From the NCBI GenBank assembly GCA_014904845.1, contig MU119240.1, forward strand, positions 1-64,000: a stretch of 64,000 nt of DNA, written 5' to 3'. The stretch comes from Acephala macrosclerotiorum (taxonomy: Eukaryota > Ascomycota > Leotiomycetes > Helotiales > Mollisiaceae). The notes beneath the pieces are model-generated. The model searched no databases and was not told the origin of the DNA. It saw only the letters and a list, made by a program, of their open reading frames with translations. This document shows, one piece after another, positions 11,441 through 22,337 of this stretch. Made by a program: the position numbers and the translations under genes. Position 1 is the first letter of the stretch, and each line of letters begins with the position of its first letter.

Positions 11441-11522
11441 TATGCAAAAACTTGAAAATTTCCTTTTAAAAGCAACATACAAACAACAAAACAAACAATT
11501 TTCACTAACTCAGCGACATATC

Positions 11523-12781
11523 ATGACAGCCATTGCCGGAGCCCTTGGCTCACTCATTGGTTATCTCGGCGCTGAGATAGCGGAAGATGTCATCTTCGAG
11601 CGACTACTATGGCCACAGCGTTATTACCACTCTTTCGACATCTGGACAATCTCTAAACTTGCATTTCTGATGCCTATGGGAGGGCCACTGCATGGAGCAG
11701 CATTGTATGTATTGGACCGGTTCCGTGACAAAGGCATATATCGTGGGGCTCAACGGGGGAATATGCTCGGTACCCATTCTTCGGCCAAAAAAACGACGTA
11801 TACCTGCACCGAAACGCCGTCGATGAGCGAGACAGAGTCCAAACAAAAGAAGTGAGAAATGGTTTCTGGGTGGAGGTTCTGAGAAACGTCAATCAAGAGG
11901 AATGGAATTGGGCGCCAACCAAGGCTGCAACGGACCCTGCTGAGCATCAGCAAGTTTCGCGGGTACCGCGCACCAAATTGAGGCTTTTCCGATTGAAACT
12001 TCAATCAGTACAGAGAGATATACGCCCAAAACAAGGGAATTCAGAATACGTAGAGGTCCAGGAAAGTGAGGTTGTGATTTACGTCCTTGGCAGTATCTTC
12101 GCCAGCGAGATCAGCACCATCGCCTTTGCAATAACAGCTGGGATCTGGCAGCGTGTATTCTGGCTCGTTGGATATCTATGCGTCCCTCTGGTGTTAAAGT
12201 TATTAGCCTTAGTTGTCAATGTGCGTCGAGAGGGGTTGATAAAGCCGCCAACGATCTCTGCAGGGAACGCTACGAGACAGATACCGACACCAATCACGCA
12301 AGCGCCCCCTCCAGAACAGATCTATGAGATAGTCAACAATGACTTGGGAATTGCTTTGATTTCCACTTCCTCTCCTACACCGGATATATTGTTGCAGTTC
12401 TTCCGCCATTATGGCCATCCGCAGCGAACGTTACCAAGCGATCGAGCGAGAGAAATATGCTGCATGCTACTTATTTATGTCTTTGTATTATACTTTCCAG
12501 CTGGACTCGTCGCATTACTGTGGATGGAACCCGAGACCCAATACCTTTGGCTAGGATACCAGGTTTACACGATCGTGGCAATGCACGTGGCCCGGCTTGG
12601 AGGCTTCAATGGCTGTGGAAGAACGGAGGAGCGGATCGCGAGAATATTAGAGAGCAAGAGATCAGTTCTTTTAAGAGCAGGCAAAAGCAATCACTGTGTC
12701 TTAGCTAGTTTGGAAATGGAAGAAATAGGGAGTGTTGCCGACGGGAAAGCGAGGGTGGAAGGAATATTAAGGGGAGAATGA
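11523..12781 (+). pseudogene. Multi-pass membrane protein, frame broken in a G-run
   Basis: Function unknown. The first frame starts best at ATG 11523 and has two hydrophobic segments (ITAIAGALGSLIGYL-like and KLAFLMPMGGPLHGAALY). The second frame runs to the stop at 12779-12781 with four more: VVIYVLGSIF, FWLVGYLCVPLVLKLL, CCMLLIYVFVLYF and QVYTIVAMHVARL. Between them the second frame is open upstream of its first ATG and reads GQKNDVYLHRNAVDERDRVQ, which looks coding, while the first frame turns into Thr/Ser noise. The switch falls at GGGGG 11755-11759; one extra G joins the frames and gives exactly 420 codons. I saw no intron with suitable sites and phase. Either a one-base deletion or a homopolymer error. 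Confidence 0.6.
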
Positions 12782-14230
12782 GAGGTTAAGACTCTGGTTA
12801 TCGAAAAGTAGAGAAGGGAGATTGGGGGGAACGGGATGGACACTGTTGGTGAGATGTTTCCTCGATTCGGGCTCGTGAACTCGTGGTTTTGATTTTGGTA
12901 TTGAAGGTGGGTAGGAGAAAGTGGCAACTTTATACCGAGGCCGATGGGAATAGAGCCCCTTGAAGCTTGTGTGTTCCCCTTCGTCTATATACTTTGTTTA
13001 TATTGAATATAGTGGGCCGGGTTATATTGCGTCTGAGTATTTATGCCGTTTATTGTTGCATTTGAGGATTTGATCGGTGGCGTGCACGAAGATTTCTCGC
13101 GTTTCACTTTAGTGGTGCGGTTCGAGATTAAGATTGTGGCAGATCGAGGGGAGGTTAAAGAACCGGAGAGGAAGGTGGGCGTTGACTCAGTTGAAGGATG
13201 TAGGAGGCTGGGTGTGGATAGATGAGAGGTGGGTCGAGAATAACCTTTTTAATGTTGGGGACGGGGGCGTCGGTGAGGGAGTGGATTTTCGCGGAAGGGG
13301 TGCCGGTTTTATCAATGCTAGGTTGAGAGAATTGTAGCTTCCTGGGAGAATGTTAAATGCTTTATGGATGGAAGAATATGACAAAATATATCGCTTACCC
13401 TTGTGAATTTGGTTTTTTGGTGTGAGAAACTTGATTGGAATGCCATTTTTTGCGATCGATTTTCGGATTTGCTGCTTTTATTATCTTCGTTTTAAACTGA
13501 ACAAAATTAGAATTGAAAGGGATTGAAACTGCAATAACTTTACTACTGTAATAGCACTTATTAAAATTAGTACGAACAAAGTTTTCAATAACGGTTTTAT
13601 AATAATAATTTGCGTCGAAGTTGGAATTGGCAAAGGAATATTTATAGTGGACGAACTTATAATATAAATAGTCGTTAACGTTATAAATAATAATACCGGG
13701 ATTTAATTTATATATTTTTTATTATAAACTTTTATAAATTTATCGATTTTAAAATTAATTTTAAAAAATTAATTAAAAATTTAAATTTAAAATTATATAT
13801 ATTATATATAATTAAATTAATTTTTAAAATTAATATTTTATTATTAATAAATTAATATTTATTTTATATAAATATTATAATTTATAATTTAATAATTATT
13901 TTTAATAAAATTTAATATTAATATTTTTTTTATTTAATTAAATTTTATTACTTTAATCAATTAATCAACTTATTAAAATCATCGAATATATTACTTAGAT
14001 TAATAAAGCCAGCCTGAGCAAAGGCGGTGCGAGATCACGTGAACTTGATAGTTGGAAGGTGTCGAGACTCTGGTCAAAAAACAATTGCACATTTTTACGA
14101 CTTTAGGTTTGCTAAATCAGGAAGCGCTGGCAACTTTACACTTTAACAATAGGAAATTTAACCAAAAACAAAAAAAAAGTCATTGTTTCCTCGTCAATCA
14201 CTCCTATCCCTCATTTCCCCACCAAAGCCT
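12782..14230. other. Gene-free stretch with an AT-rich block
   Basis: About 13480-14010 is strongly AT-rich with long TTAATTAAA-type strings. The flanks hold only short overlapping frames. No terminal repeats or transposase trace were found; eroded repeat is the best guess. Confidence 0.5.
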
Positions 14231-15148
14231 CTATACTTGCGCAACAACCCCACTATCATCTGAATCACTCCTTAAATTCTTCTCCTGTAACGGAGCCTCC
14301 TCGAGAACAGGCTTAAACCAGATCCCCGGATAAGCAATCGTCAACGCAGTAATAGCAATGCAACACATCGCTCCATCCAAAACATAGAAACTGATCTCAT
14401 CCTGCATGATCTTATTCTTCCATCCACCAGCCAACTCCGCAATTCTGTAGATACATCTTAGATAAATCGCAACAGAAGCGATAAACATTCCCCAAGCAAA
14501 AATCTTGAACTTCCTGTCGTGGAGAACGGCTCTCCCCTCGGCGGTCATGGTATGCCTGTTCTGTCTCAGGTTCTTGGTATACAATAACAGGAGAACATAG
14601 AGGAATGTGAAGGTAGCGACCTGAAAAACAATGCCTGCCAACATAATATGCCCCCCATCAGCAGAAGTCTTCGTCGTATTCGCACTCGCTGCCACCCCAC
14701 CACCCGCTCCTTGGAGAATGAGCGACAGCAAATCGCAGCTGATGAAAATCCACGGGTAAAGAATCGGTTTGATAGGCGAGTCTTGAGGCCCAATCGCTCT
14801 CACCATATCTTTCAACGTAAGATACAACGCAGCGGCGAAGAACGAAGGAGCAAGAATGAGGCAACAGATTTGGATTTCGAAGCCGGTATTGGACCAGACG
14901 TTGGAGTGCATGATGATTCGACCAGCGTAGCCGAGGACTTCGCGAAGGGCGCCAACTACGATGATGCTGCCATAGGTCCAGGTCTTGTATTTGAAGGGGA
15001 GGAGGGCATTGGCGGCGAGGAAGAGACCAAAGAATCCGCAGAAGAACGCGTTGGCTCCTAAGTTGGGAGTGTAGCCGTAGATGGTCGCCCCGACTGGACA
15101 ATCAGGGGTGACTGAGGTACAATTGACGGAAGGATCGCTTCCTGACAT
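14231..15148 (-). CDS. RTA1-like seven-transmembrane protein
   Basis: Single-exon gene, 305 residues, matching the RTA1 family (lipid-translocating exporter-like proteins linked in yeast to resistance to 7-aminocholesterol and to phytosphingosine handling). The N-terminus faces outward, contains Asn/Cys-rich sequence (NCTSVTPDC) and lacks a cleaved signal. Seven hydrophobic segments follow, with family-typical stretches YTPNLGANAFF, LREVLGYAGRI, ILAPSFFAAALYLTLKD, FISCDLLSLILQGAGGG and FRCIYR-like LRCIYRIAEL. The tail is acidic and Ser-rich (SDSDDSG), a common regulatory end. Plasma-membrane location is expected from the family. No defects seen. Confidence 0.92.
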   Translation of the reverse strand: MSGSDPSVNCTSVTPDCPVGATIYGYTPNLGANAFFCGFFGLFLAANALLPFKYKTWTYGSIIVVGALREVLGYAGRIIMHSNVWSNTGFEIQICCLILAPSFFAAALYLTLKDMVRAIGPQDSPIKPILYPWIFISCDLLSLILQGAGGGVAASANTTKTSADGGHIMLAGIVFQVATFTFLYVLLLLYTKNLRQNRHTMTAEGRAVLHDRKFKIFAWGMFIASVAIYLRCIYRIAELAGGWKNKIMQDEISFYVLDGAMCCIAITALTIAYPGIWFKPVLEEAPLQEKNLRSDSDDSGVVAQV

Positions 15149-16229
15149 TTTGAATTATGAAATGAGATATTATTTAGACAAAAGGGGGTATCTCGAATTC
15201 GACTAGGTCTAGAAAAGGCGTATAGGAAAGTTGTCGCGGAGCTTGACTTGCCCCCACGAGGATTTTGAAGCTATTTGATGTGGAACGAAGAAAGACTTCC
15301 TGCGATATTTATAAAAAAAGTATTTAAGTATCTTTGATCTACCTCTAGGAGTGTTGAAGTCATCCAAGGCTCCCTTGACAGTCAACCTCGAGCCAAATCA
15401 TAGACGAGTGCGATGCTCTCACCATTCTCATCACTCTCATTCGCAGCCACAAGATGTAACTGCGCAAAGTCGTCCCGAACAGGACATCGCGTGCGATTAA
15501 GCGAATGCGGGATTCACGGCTAGACCCATCAAACGCGGCTGAGCCCCAGAAATGCTGACAGCAAAAACACATGGGATCGGAAGATCGTTGGTGATCGATG
15601 GTTCAGAGCGCAATCCGTGCCGCATAGCGCGACATGATGTCACTTTGGGTAAGTAAGCTGCCAAGTCCTATGAAGTTAAATCGTCTTGGGCTAGATTTAC
15701 CGCTAAGCGAAGCCCGTTAGATAAATAGGGGGAAGCTTACTCGAGTCTCTTCCAGCCTTCCGGCTCCTGGAATGTTGAGATCTAACGGATATAGACGAGG
15801 ATACTCCCCGTTGACTTACGGCCGAATGCTCGTTCAGTTGGGCCATCAGGAGTTGAGCCTGCTGTTAGCGGGAGACTTCCATATCCGCCTCGACGCCAAC
15901 CAAGCTCTAGAATCGCCAGCCCAGCCCTGCGATCGTGCCCAAGCACATATGAACAGAAGGATGTAGAATCTGCAACAGTACATAAGACGGCACGACTTGC
16001 AACCTTACAGCGTCAAATTGCCGCGAATGCACATGACTTAGCATAAGAAGATGAATGAGGCTAGTTTGTGCGCTCACACACGCCTTCGAGATGAAAATTT
16101 TGAAGCATGCACACAACAAAATTTGACCTGATTTCCCGGGGAAAATGATAAAGCCAAGGGGTTGTCGTTATTCCAATCTCGATCGATGAAAAAGCCACTG
16201 AACACCCCTGCGATTTATTTTGTAGGATC
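15149..16229. other. No recognisable gene
   Basis: Only short frames, such as 15772-15966 plus and 15907-16119 minus, without family resemblance. The left part presumably holds the RTA1-like gene promoter; no convincing element was seen. Confidence 0.45.
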
Positions 16230-16822
16230 ATGCAGCTGTCCACGAACAGTTTTGTCCTCCTCGCCAGCTTCCTTGGCGACTGAGCAACAAATCAGCCCTC
16301 CAACTTCCCATTCAACTTCACGCACATCTTCACAGCTGCCCTCGATACTGGTGCTCGGTATGGCCCCGTCGCTATCCCCGTAGGTTCTCTTTTCAACGAG
16401 CCCATCACAGGTGGAACACTCGTCGGAACCGGTATCAATGCCATCAATCAAGGCGGCTTCGCCCACCACTTTTTATACGACAACCTGAGCGATGAAGTAA
16501 CGAGTATCGATTTATATGGTATGACGGATGATGGATTTGCGTTCTATATCCGTGAGAGTGGGGTTGGGCCGAGTGCTTCAAGAGTGACCAGAGTTGTGAG
16601 TTGTGTCTGAAAAGATTGATTGGTAGCGATGGGGTAATCTGAAATTTGACCTAGAAAATGAAGACTGGAGAGACGAATTCGACGAAGTACTAGAAATTCA
16701 AAGACGGATATATATTGACGAGCGTGAATCAAAATAAGAACGGCACTACCGTAACGGCGGAAGGATACTTGGTGGAGAACCTGTTACATGATTTGGTAGA
16801 AGCATGTCGACACCTTGCCTGA
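16230..16822 (+). pseudogene. Secreted DUF3237-like protein gene with two internal stops
   Basis: The frame from ATG 16230 begins with a short secretion signal (MQLSTNSFVLLASFLGD) and then meets TGA at 16281-16283. The same frame continues for over 100 codons with ALDTGARYGPVAIPVGS, EPITGGTLVGTGIN, IDLYGMTDDGFAFYIRESG, a layout like the DUF3237 barrel family. A GT-AG intron (16596-16654; donor GTGAGT, acceptor CCTAG) keeps phase. Exon 2 meets TAG at 16691-16693, then runs on (KFKDGYILTSVN) to TGA 16820-16822. Total 178 codons without remainder. CAG to TAG is a C-to-T change in CpA context, compatible with repeat-induced point mutation or ordinary decay. Family assignment is from pattern memory. 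Confidence 0.62.
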
Positions 16823-17085
16823 AAACCGTCTTATTGAACGATGAGCCTCAAGTCAAAGAACATCTATTCCACATCGATGTAACATGAACCTCATTCCGTG
16901 ACAACTTTCCTAAGATTCTTTATCAAAGATACCCTCCTAACATCCGATCGCGTGCAGTACCTCAACCTCCAAAACAGACCCCAAAGTGAAGTCATACTGA
17001 TATTCTGAACAGTTCCTTGGCCCAACCCAAGAGTACGCCGTACCATCTGCCACACCTGTTCTACGAGTTATTGTCCTTCTTCGCT

Positions 17086-18010
17086 TTATTTGTTTCTTCG
17101 AAAGGAGCTCAGCGCCATCTCGCAAGACAGTGTCAACGGCATGAAAATCAGACCCACTTCTTCCGCAGTCACTCCGATGGAAATGCAGACACACAACAAA
17201 ACCATAATTCGGATCCAAGACAGTTTGTCTGCCGACTTCCCCTCTTTATTTCCCATGAGGTATCCAACTAGTGTTGTTGAAAAGATGATAGTCGCGATTG
17301 TCCACAGTCCGAAGATTGCGCTTGATGGGATGTCTTTCGTGCCATCGAGCAAAAAGCTGGGCATGGACCATTTCCATATTTTGATCACCTGTTGTAAGGA
17401 GGTGTTAGCGACACCCAAATTTTATGAGCGTGTTACATACAGTCTGCATAACAGTGCTTGAAGGCCAGAATACCAATATTTGATTCCACCACTCGATACT
17501 GAGTATCATTGCCATCACACCACATGTATTGAGTACTAAGAGTACCCATGTCGCAGACGGACGGAATGATCTGGATGTCGTGTTCCTTAAGATAGGTGTG
17601 CTTTCTAATAGTATAATGATCAGCTCTCTCAACTTTATTGATTTGGGACGCTGCTTCTTACCCTCCTCAACGGCCTCTGGCGCCCGCTTCTCTTCATGTT
17701 TCATTTCCTGCCCTTCACAATCCCTTTTGAACTTTGTCGCTGGCCCCGGGCCTCCGAGCCCAATTACTGCTTCGAAGTGTCCCTTGATGTTGAATAACGA
17801 TCGAGTTGCGGACCCGATCAAACCGACGGTGGCGCGGTGGCCTCGAGGAGTGGAAGTTTCCCTCGTCAGCAAGGCTGAAGCGTGTTTGGAAGAGAATTCC
17901 CTCCAGCAGTTATCGGAGTATATTCTGATAGTAAGGTTCGATGTCGAGCGGTCTTGACGGAGCCTTCCCAGAGTTCGAAGGTCGTGGATTCGTTGGTTTT
18001 CGTGTAACAT
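17086..18010 (-). CDS. Orphan membrane protein, two exons
   Basis: I do not recognise a family. Exons 18010-17441 and 17388-17086 with a 52-bp intron (donor GTATGT, branch GCTAAC, acceptor CAACAG) give 290 residues. The N-terminal 130 residues are basic and polar, probably cytoplasmic (EEKRAPEAVEEGKKQRPKSI). Three hydrophobic segments follow: WVLLVLNTCGVMAMIL, IFGLWTIATIIFSTTLVGYL and RIMVLLCVCISIGVTAEEV. The short tail is basic. It is divergent to the small membrane-protein gene beginning at 18374, with 363 bases between. Start choice is by the first ATG of the frame and is uncertain. Confidence 0.55.
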
Positions 18011-18373
18011 CGGAGACTACGTGAGCCGACTTCAGCCTCACACCTGCAACATTTACGACAATATCAACACGCCCGCAAAACCACACACTTCTCCAGTCTT
18101 CGAGATGTCTTCTTCAGTGTCGCCATGACCTGCAAATAGCTTGCTGTTGCCTCTCTAAGCAGCGGGACCTCGGCCAACGCTGGGAGCAAGCGGCCAACCA
18201 ACGACTTTCTTGTTTCTGGTCTTCTGTCCATACCAGCTAGCAACACCGAAGAACTCTCTACAACCATAACAAATACATCATCCGCAATTGCTCTAACTCA
18301 CGAAAGGACGCCACTCCTTGGGGATACTCGGGTATCTCCTAGAGTCCCCTCATCCCACAGTCTGCGGACGGCA
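18011..18373. other. Divergent intergenic region between two membrane-protein genes
   Basis: Contains no gene that I recognise; it must hold promoters for both neighbours. A 67-codon frame on the minus strand (18064-18267) overlaps here but has no supporting features. Confidence 0.4.
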
Positions 18374-18906
18374 ATGTTGCGCTATATCCCTTGCATTCTA
18401 ACGCTTTTGGCTGCATTTGGTACGCTCATTGCTGGACGCGCAGTTGAAAAGGGAGAAGAGTGGCAAAAGGCTTACTTGGCGTATGTATATTGAGGATGGT
18501 CCATCGGCATACGCTGACTTGACCCCGCAGTCTATATATAATCTGGGGGAATCTGGCCCTGCTTTCTCTCCTCGCCTTCTGGAAACATCGAGAAGTTATA
18601 CTCCTGTGCGTAAAGCCTCTCTGAATATCTAAATTATGCTAATAGTTTGACTTGATAAGCCGTTCCCCTTTGTTCGGTCTTTGCACCGGCATTTTCAGCC
18701 TCTTCCTAGTGCTCAAAGACATCTTCCATTGGGCACTCGTTCCGTTACTTCTCAGTGTTGTGGCAGCATCTACGCTTCCTCCAAACAGAACTTCACGCAC
18801 CTTGACGACTATATTCCTTAGTGGCATAATCCCGAATGAACAGCTTGAACGACTTGAAGCATACTGGGAGAGAATCGAGTACGAGGGACAAAATGTTCGC
18901 GGCTAA
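18374..18906 (+). CDS. Small four-segment membrane protein, three exons
   Basis: Unknown family. Exons 18374-18480, 18531-18605 and 18660-18906 (introns 50 and 54 bp, donors GTATGT and GTGCGT, acceptors CCGCAG and GATAAG) give 142 residues without remainder. Hydrophobic segments: ILTLLAAFGTLIAG at the N-terminus, LYIIWGNLALLSLLAFW, LFGLCTGIFSLFLVL and HWALVPLLLSVVAA; the C-terminus is polar and acidic. Splicing is what joins the hydrophobic stretches, which lie in different frames of the genomic DNA. The stop at 18904-18906 lies inside the presumed first exon of the next gene (ATG 18893), so one of the two ends may be wrong, or the transcripts overlap. Confidence 0.5.
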
Positions 18907-20034
18907 GCGCAGTCAAATTAGCGACGATCGCGAGGCTCACGTAGTCAGAACTTGTATGTATTCGCCGTTCCAGAAACTTGAGGTCCCAGGCTAACGTTGA
19001 GTTGAAGATTTGGACGGCCAACCCAAGGGCTACTCGCGTGTTACCGCATACTTAAACAGCGATTCAGGTGCAGCAGTTTTCCGACGATTTTGCAGCCTTT
19101 ACAGTCGCGAGTTACTTTATTTACAAGCCGAGCTCTCAGAATTGGAGAAAAAACTAGCTCGTCTTGACGAAGCTGACTTAGAAGCTGATGCTGATAAGTG
19201 GAGGGTAGGGTATACATTATATTCGAAGAACCTGGATTGCCAGAATAATGAAGCTCGCAGGCTTCTGATCGAGGAAATAGGGAAGAAGCTTATAGAATAC
19301 GGTACGCGATTGCAATTGTTAGGACATGGTACATTGTACAGGCATTAATTTGGACAGATGAACTTTTGCTCCGGTATTCTGAACTTCGAAAACTTCGCTG
19401 GCTGCTAGAACGAATGCATCGAAATTTTATGGACTTTCTATACACAGCAGACTCATTCGGACCGCAAGATCAGGGCTTCTTCTATCATAAGGATGACTTT
19501 ATCGCTCTGGAAGACACAAAGGAATGCTGGCTTGACGAACTCATTGCTCGACTTATGGGCAATTTTAGAGTCCATGCACATCATACTGTGAAGCTGCATA
19601 AATATTATTGGACTGATTGGGAGCCTGGGGCTAGGGAGAATCTCGATACATATTCACAGCGCAAATTCGACTTCGATGGCGTAGGAACTGGGCAACCACT
19701 GAGTATACCGAGAAGGAAGGAGATTTTTGGGTTGACCCCAGAGCCGCTCGAAATCTGGATCAAGATACTGTGGGCCTGTATGACGACTTCCCTGCTGTTA
19801 ATTCCCGTTTTCTTGCTGAATACACTTGTGCCTGCCTGGAATAGAGTACGGACTGGTAAGTGGCTAGTCTCTGTCACATACCGGGTATCTCGGGTTTTAG
19901 AACAGATGTTCCTATCTCTAGATGGCACGACAGCAGCATCGATTTCATGGGCTGCACGACTTTGGGACATAATGTTGATGTGCCCTTTGTGCATAAGATT
20001 TGCACCATTATTGTACAAGTTTCCGTTTGTCTGA
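18893..20034 (+). CDS. DUF6594-domain membrane protein
   Basis: Member of the fungal DUF6594 family, of unknown function, often with C-terminal membrane segments. Exons 18893-18953, 19008-19301, 19358-19855 and probably 19901-20034 give 328 residues. Family hallmarks early in the protein are GYSRVTAYLNSD, FRRFCSLYSRELLYLQAELSELE, and later YSELRKLRWLLERMHRNF. A hydrophobic segment (ILWACMTTSLLLIPVFLL) follows near residue 265. The last intron (GTAAGT donor, TTTTAG acceptor, 45 bp) is a multiple of three, so retention keeps the frame; a competing acceptor at AACAG would switch to a different tail ending at 20045. The final 45 residues match the family poorly, so the 3' end is doubtful. Confidence 0.72.
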
Positions 20035-20045
20035 GGATCTCTTGA

Positions 20046-20457
20046 GCTTTTGAAAATAGTTAGCCCATTTCATGCAATTTAGAACGCTGCATACTGCGAA
20101 ACTCCATTTGTGATGGGAATTTGTGCAATCCTAAGGTGCTCGCCCATAGCAACTGGCCCGAGGACGAGCTGGTAGAGGCAACTATCTCTGCAGAGCTCCA
20201 AGTTCATAAATTGCACTTAAAGACTAAGTCCAGTAGAAATTTGACGGCAAGAAAGGTAACTAGCAGATGAACGCACATTTGCAAATTTGAACAAATACGT
20301 GAACAGCACTACCGGGACGTGAGAGGTGCCTTCATGACAGGAAGTGTCGTAGGAAGTGATCTTTGCCGCCACATGAAGACACCGAGGGGCGGAAGGCTCG
20401 AAAATTTGAAGGAAGTGGTGATCTAGCACCGGGGTATATATCATTGTGTTCTGATTG
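20046..20457. other. No recognisable gene
   Basis: Spacer between convergent genes. A 75-codon minus-strand frame at 20217-20444 lacks any feature that would support it. Confidence 0.45.
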
Positions 20458-20587
20458 CCACCGTGAACACTAGGGCTGCCAGCGGTCGTCTAGACAAAAG
20501 TCATCAAGCCTCGCTGAGCTTTGCCTGCACTCGTGAACACCAGATTTTCGTTCCCAACAGTAGTCTAGACATGAATCAGCAAGCTTC
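20458..20587. repeat. Imperfect direct duplication of about 60 bp at a gene 3' end
   Basis: Two diverged copies, about 20458-20514 and 20527-20587, share CGTGAACAC, GTCTAGAC and TCA.CAAGC in the same order and spacing. On the minus strand they encode LADSCLDYCWE and LDDFCLDDRWQ at the very C-terminus of the neighbouring hydrolase gene. Confidence 0.65.
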
Positions 20588-21612
20588 ACCATCAACACAC
20601 GACTATCAGTCACCTTCAACACATTACCAATACCAGTAACCTGCCCACTCGCATTCTGCCCCATGACATTCGCATAATTAGTAGCCATAAGCTGAACACC
20701 AGCTACAAAGCCTGTACCATCGAATCCACAATGTCCACCTCCATTTGGCGTGTTGTCGGCAGTTTGCATAGTTCCAATCTGAGAAGCCGACATTCCAGCA
20801 TCCGTAGCAATCTTCTCGTACGCAGCGATAGCTTTGGGAATCACAGGTTGAAGTAGAGCCAATTCGTCTTTCGTGCTCTGGAAGTGGATCTTCACGCTTG
20901 TCGCGAGCGTGTTGGGATCAGTGACGTTGACTTGTGGTACCAGCGCTCCACAGTTGAGCTCCACTCCTGTCTTGTACTGGGCTCCGAATGCTGGGACGAA
21001 GAAACCGGAGAGTAGTAGAGATCCTCCAGAGACACCAGTGAAGAACACATTTCCAGGATCGAAGGCGACGTCTTGGGAGAGCTGGTTCTGGATCAAGCTG
21101 TTGACTGCAGCGGCATGTGCAACACCATCTGTCCGTTGCAGCCCGCTTCCTCCTCCCCAAAATAAATCCTTATTTGGTGCCAAAACGACCACGCCCATGA
21201 GGTTGTTTTGTACCGCCTGGTTCGGGAAGTCGAAAAACGATTGTCCACCATCTCCGTGCAAGAGAACATTCAAGCCCGCGGTCCCTGTCTTATTCACAGC
21301 TGCAGCACCTCCTACAACCCCCGAGGCGGTAGTGAACTGATTGGCCGGTGCTGAGATTTTGTATCGAATAGAGAGGCCACTATTCCCATTAGATGCGTTC
21401 AATATTCGAGTGCTGATTTACTTGATTTGCACAGTCTTGTCCAGAATCTGCGATCCATCGGTCGCAGCAGACACGCTTGGAGAAGCCGCAGCTGCAATAT
21501 TTGTCCCCGTATCCCCAGTGGCAGCATTCGCCTTCTTCGGAAGCGCCTCAACCTGCAAAGCCAAAGCAAAGAAAAGAGCGAAACAAAGTATTCTCGTCCA
21601 CGATTCCTGCAT
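20470..21612 (-). CDS. Secreted alpha/beta-hydrolase-like protein
   Basis: Likely extracellular hydrolase or esterase; substrate unknown. Exons 21612-21422 and 21379-20470 with a 42-bp intron (donor GTAAAT, acceptor AATAG) give 366 residues. Residues 1-23 form a signal peptide (FALFFALALQVEALP), followed by an Ala/Ser/Thr-rich linker. The catalytic body begins near NGLSIRYKISAP and has LHGDGGQSFF (oxyanion-type HG motif) and the nucleophile elbow FTGVSGGSLLLSGF. GGGHCGF near residue 300 may hold the His. The last 35 residues consist of a degenerate internal duplication and look unlike the rest, so the true C-terminus may be earlier or formed by another splice. Confidence 0.78.
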
Positions 21613-22337
21613 TATGAATAAAATAAACGCCCAGCGTCAAAATGAAAGTCAACAAAAAGATAGAAAAGATGAACGGTGCTGAAGCAGAAGCAGAGAAGTT
21701 TGGAATCTTAAGACGAAGGTCCATTTTATCGATATCGAAATCGAAAACAAAACTTGATTTTCCCAGCTAGACAAATCTTGAAGCAACCAAGCTGCTTCGA
21801 GACGACCAAGGCTGTTTCCCCAAGACTTTTATCATGGGGTAAATCGTGCGATGATGCCTATGCACGCCATGGTGAGGCAAGAAACTGTTTGACTTGGCGG
21901 GACGAACCGAGGTGTCACTTGGCGCAGGTTATCAGATCGGGTGACAGAAATAGCAGGGGAGCTTAGCCGGAGGCTCAAAATGTTCCATGATCTCGTTTGG
22001 CAGGTGGCTGAGTTCGGTCTGCTATTGGAAGATGAAGGAGGATTTCGAGTAATGAAGTTTGATCGCAACTTGTGGCAAAAGTCTTGGCGCGTAGTAGACA
22101 CGTGATCTGATAGCCTATTTCGGACATGGTTACTCGCCATGATCAAAAGTCCGTCCGAGTAGCTGCCCAGTTTCTAGACAGGTCAAAGTGCAGAAGTAGA
22201 AGATCCAATCATCAATTAAAGGGTATGAATGCGTGATCATAGGAACAAGATGCCAACGCTCTCGAGCCTTCCATTAACCTCCAACAGTTCTAGCCTCCTA
22301 AATATTCTCTCACTTCAATATTGCCGTTATTTCTCCA
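21613..22337. other. No recognisable gene
   Basis: Promoter side of the hydrolase gene and 3' side of the CFEM gene. A frame at 21832-22146 (minus) is open but featureless. Nothing else recognised. Confidence 0.45.

Noticed and set aside
16596..16654. A retained intron explaining both stops in the DUF3237-like gene
   Set aside because: Both stops lie outside this intron, in conserved exon sequence.
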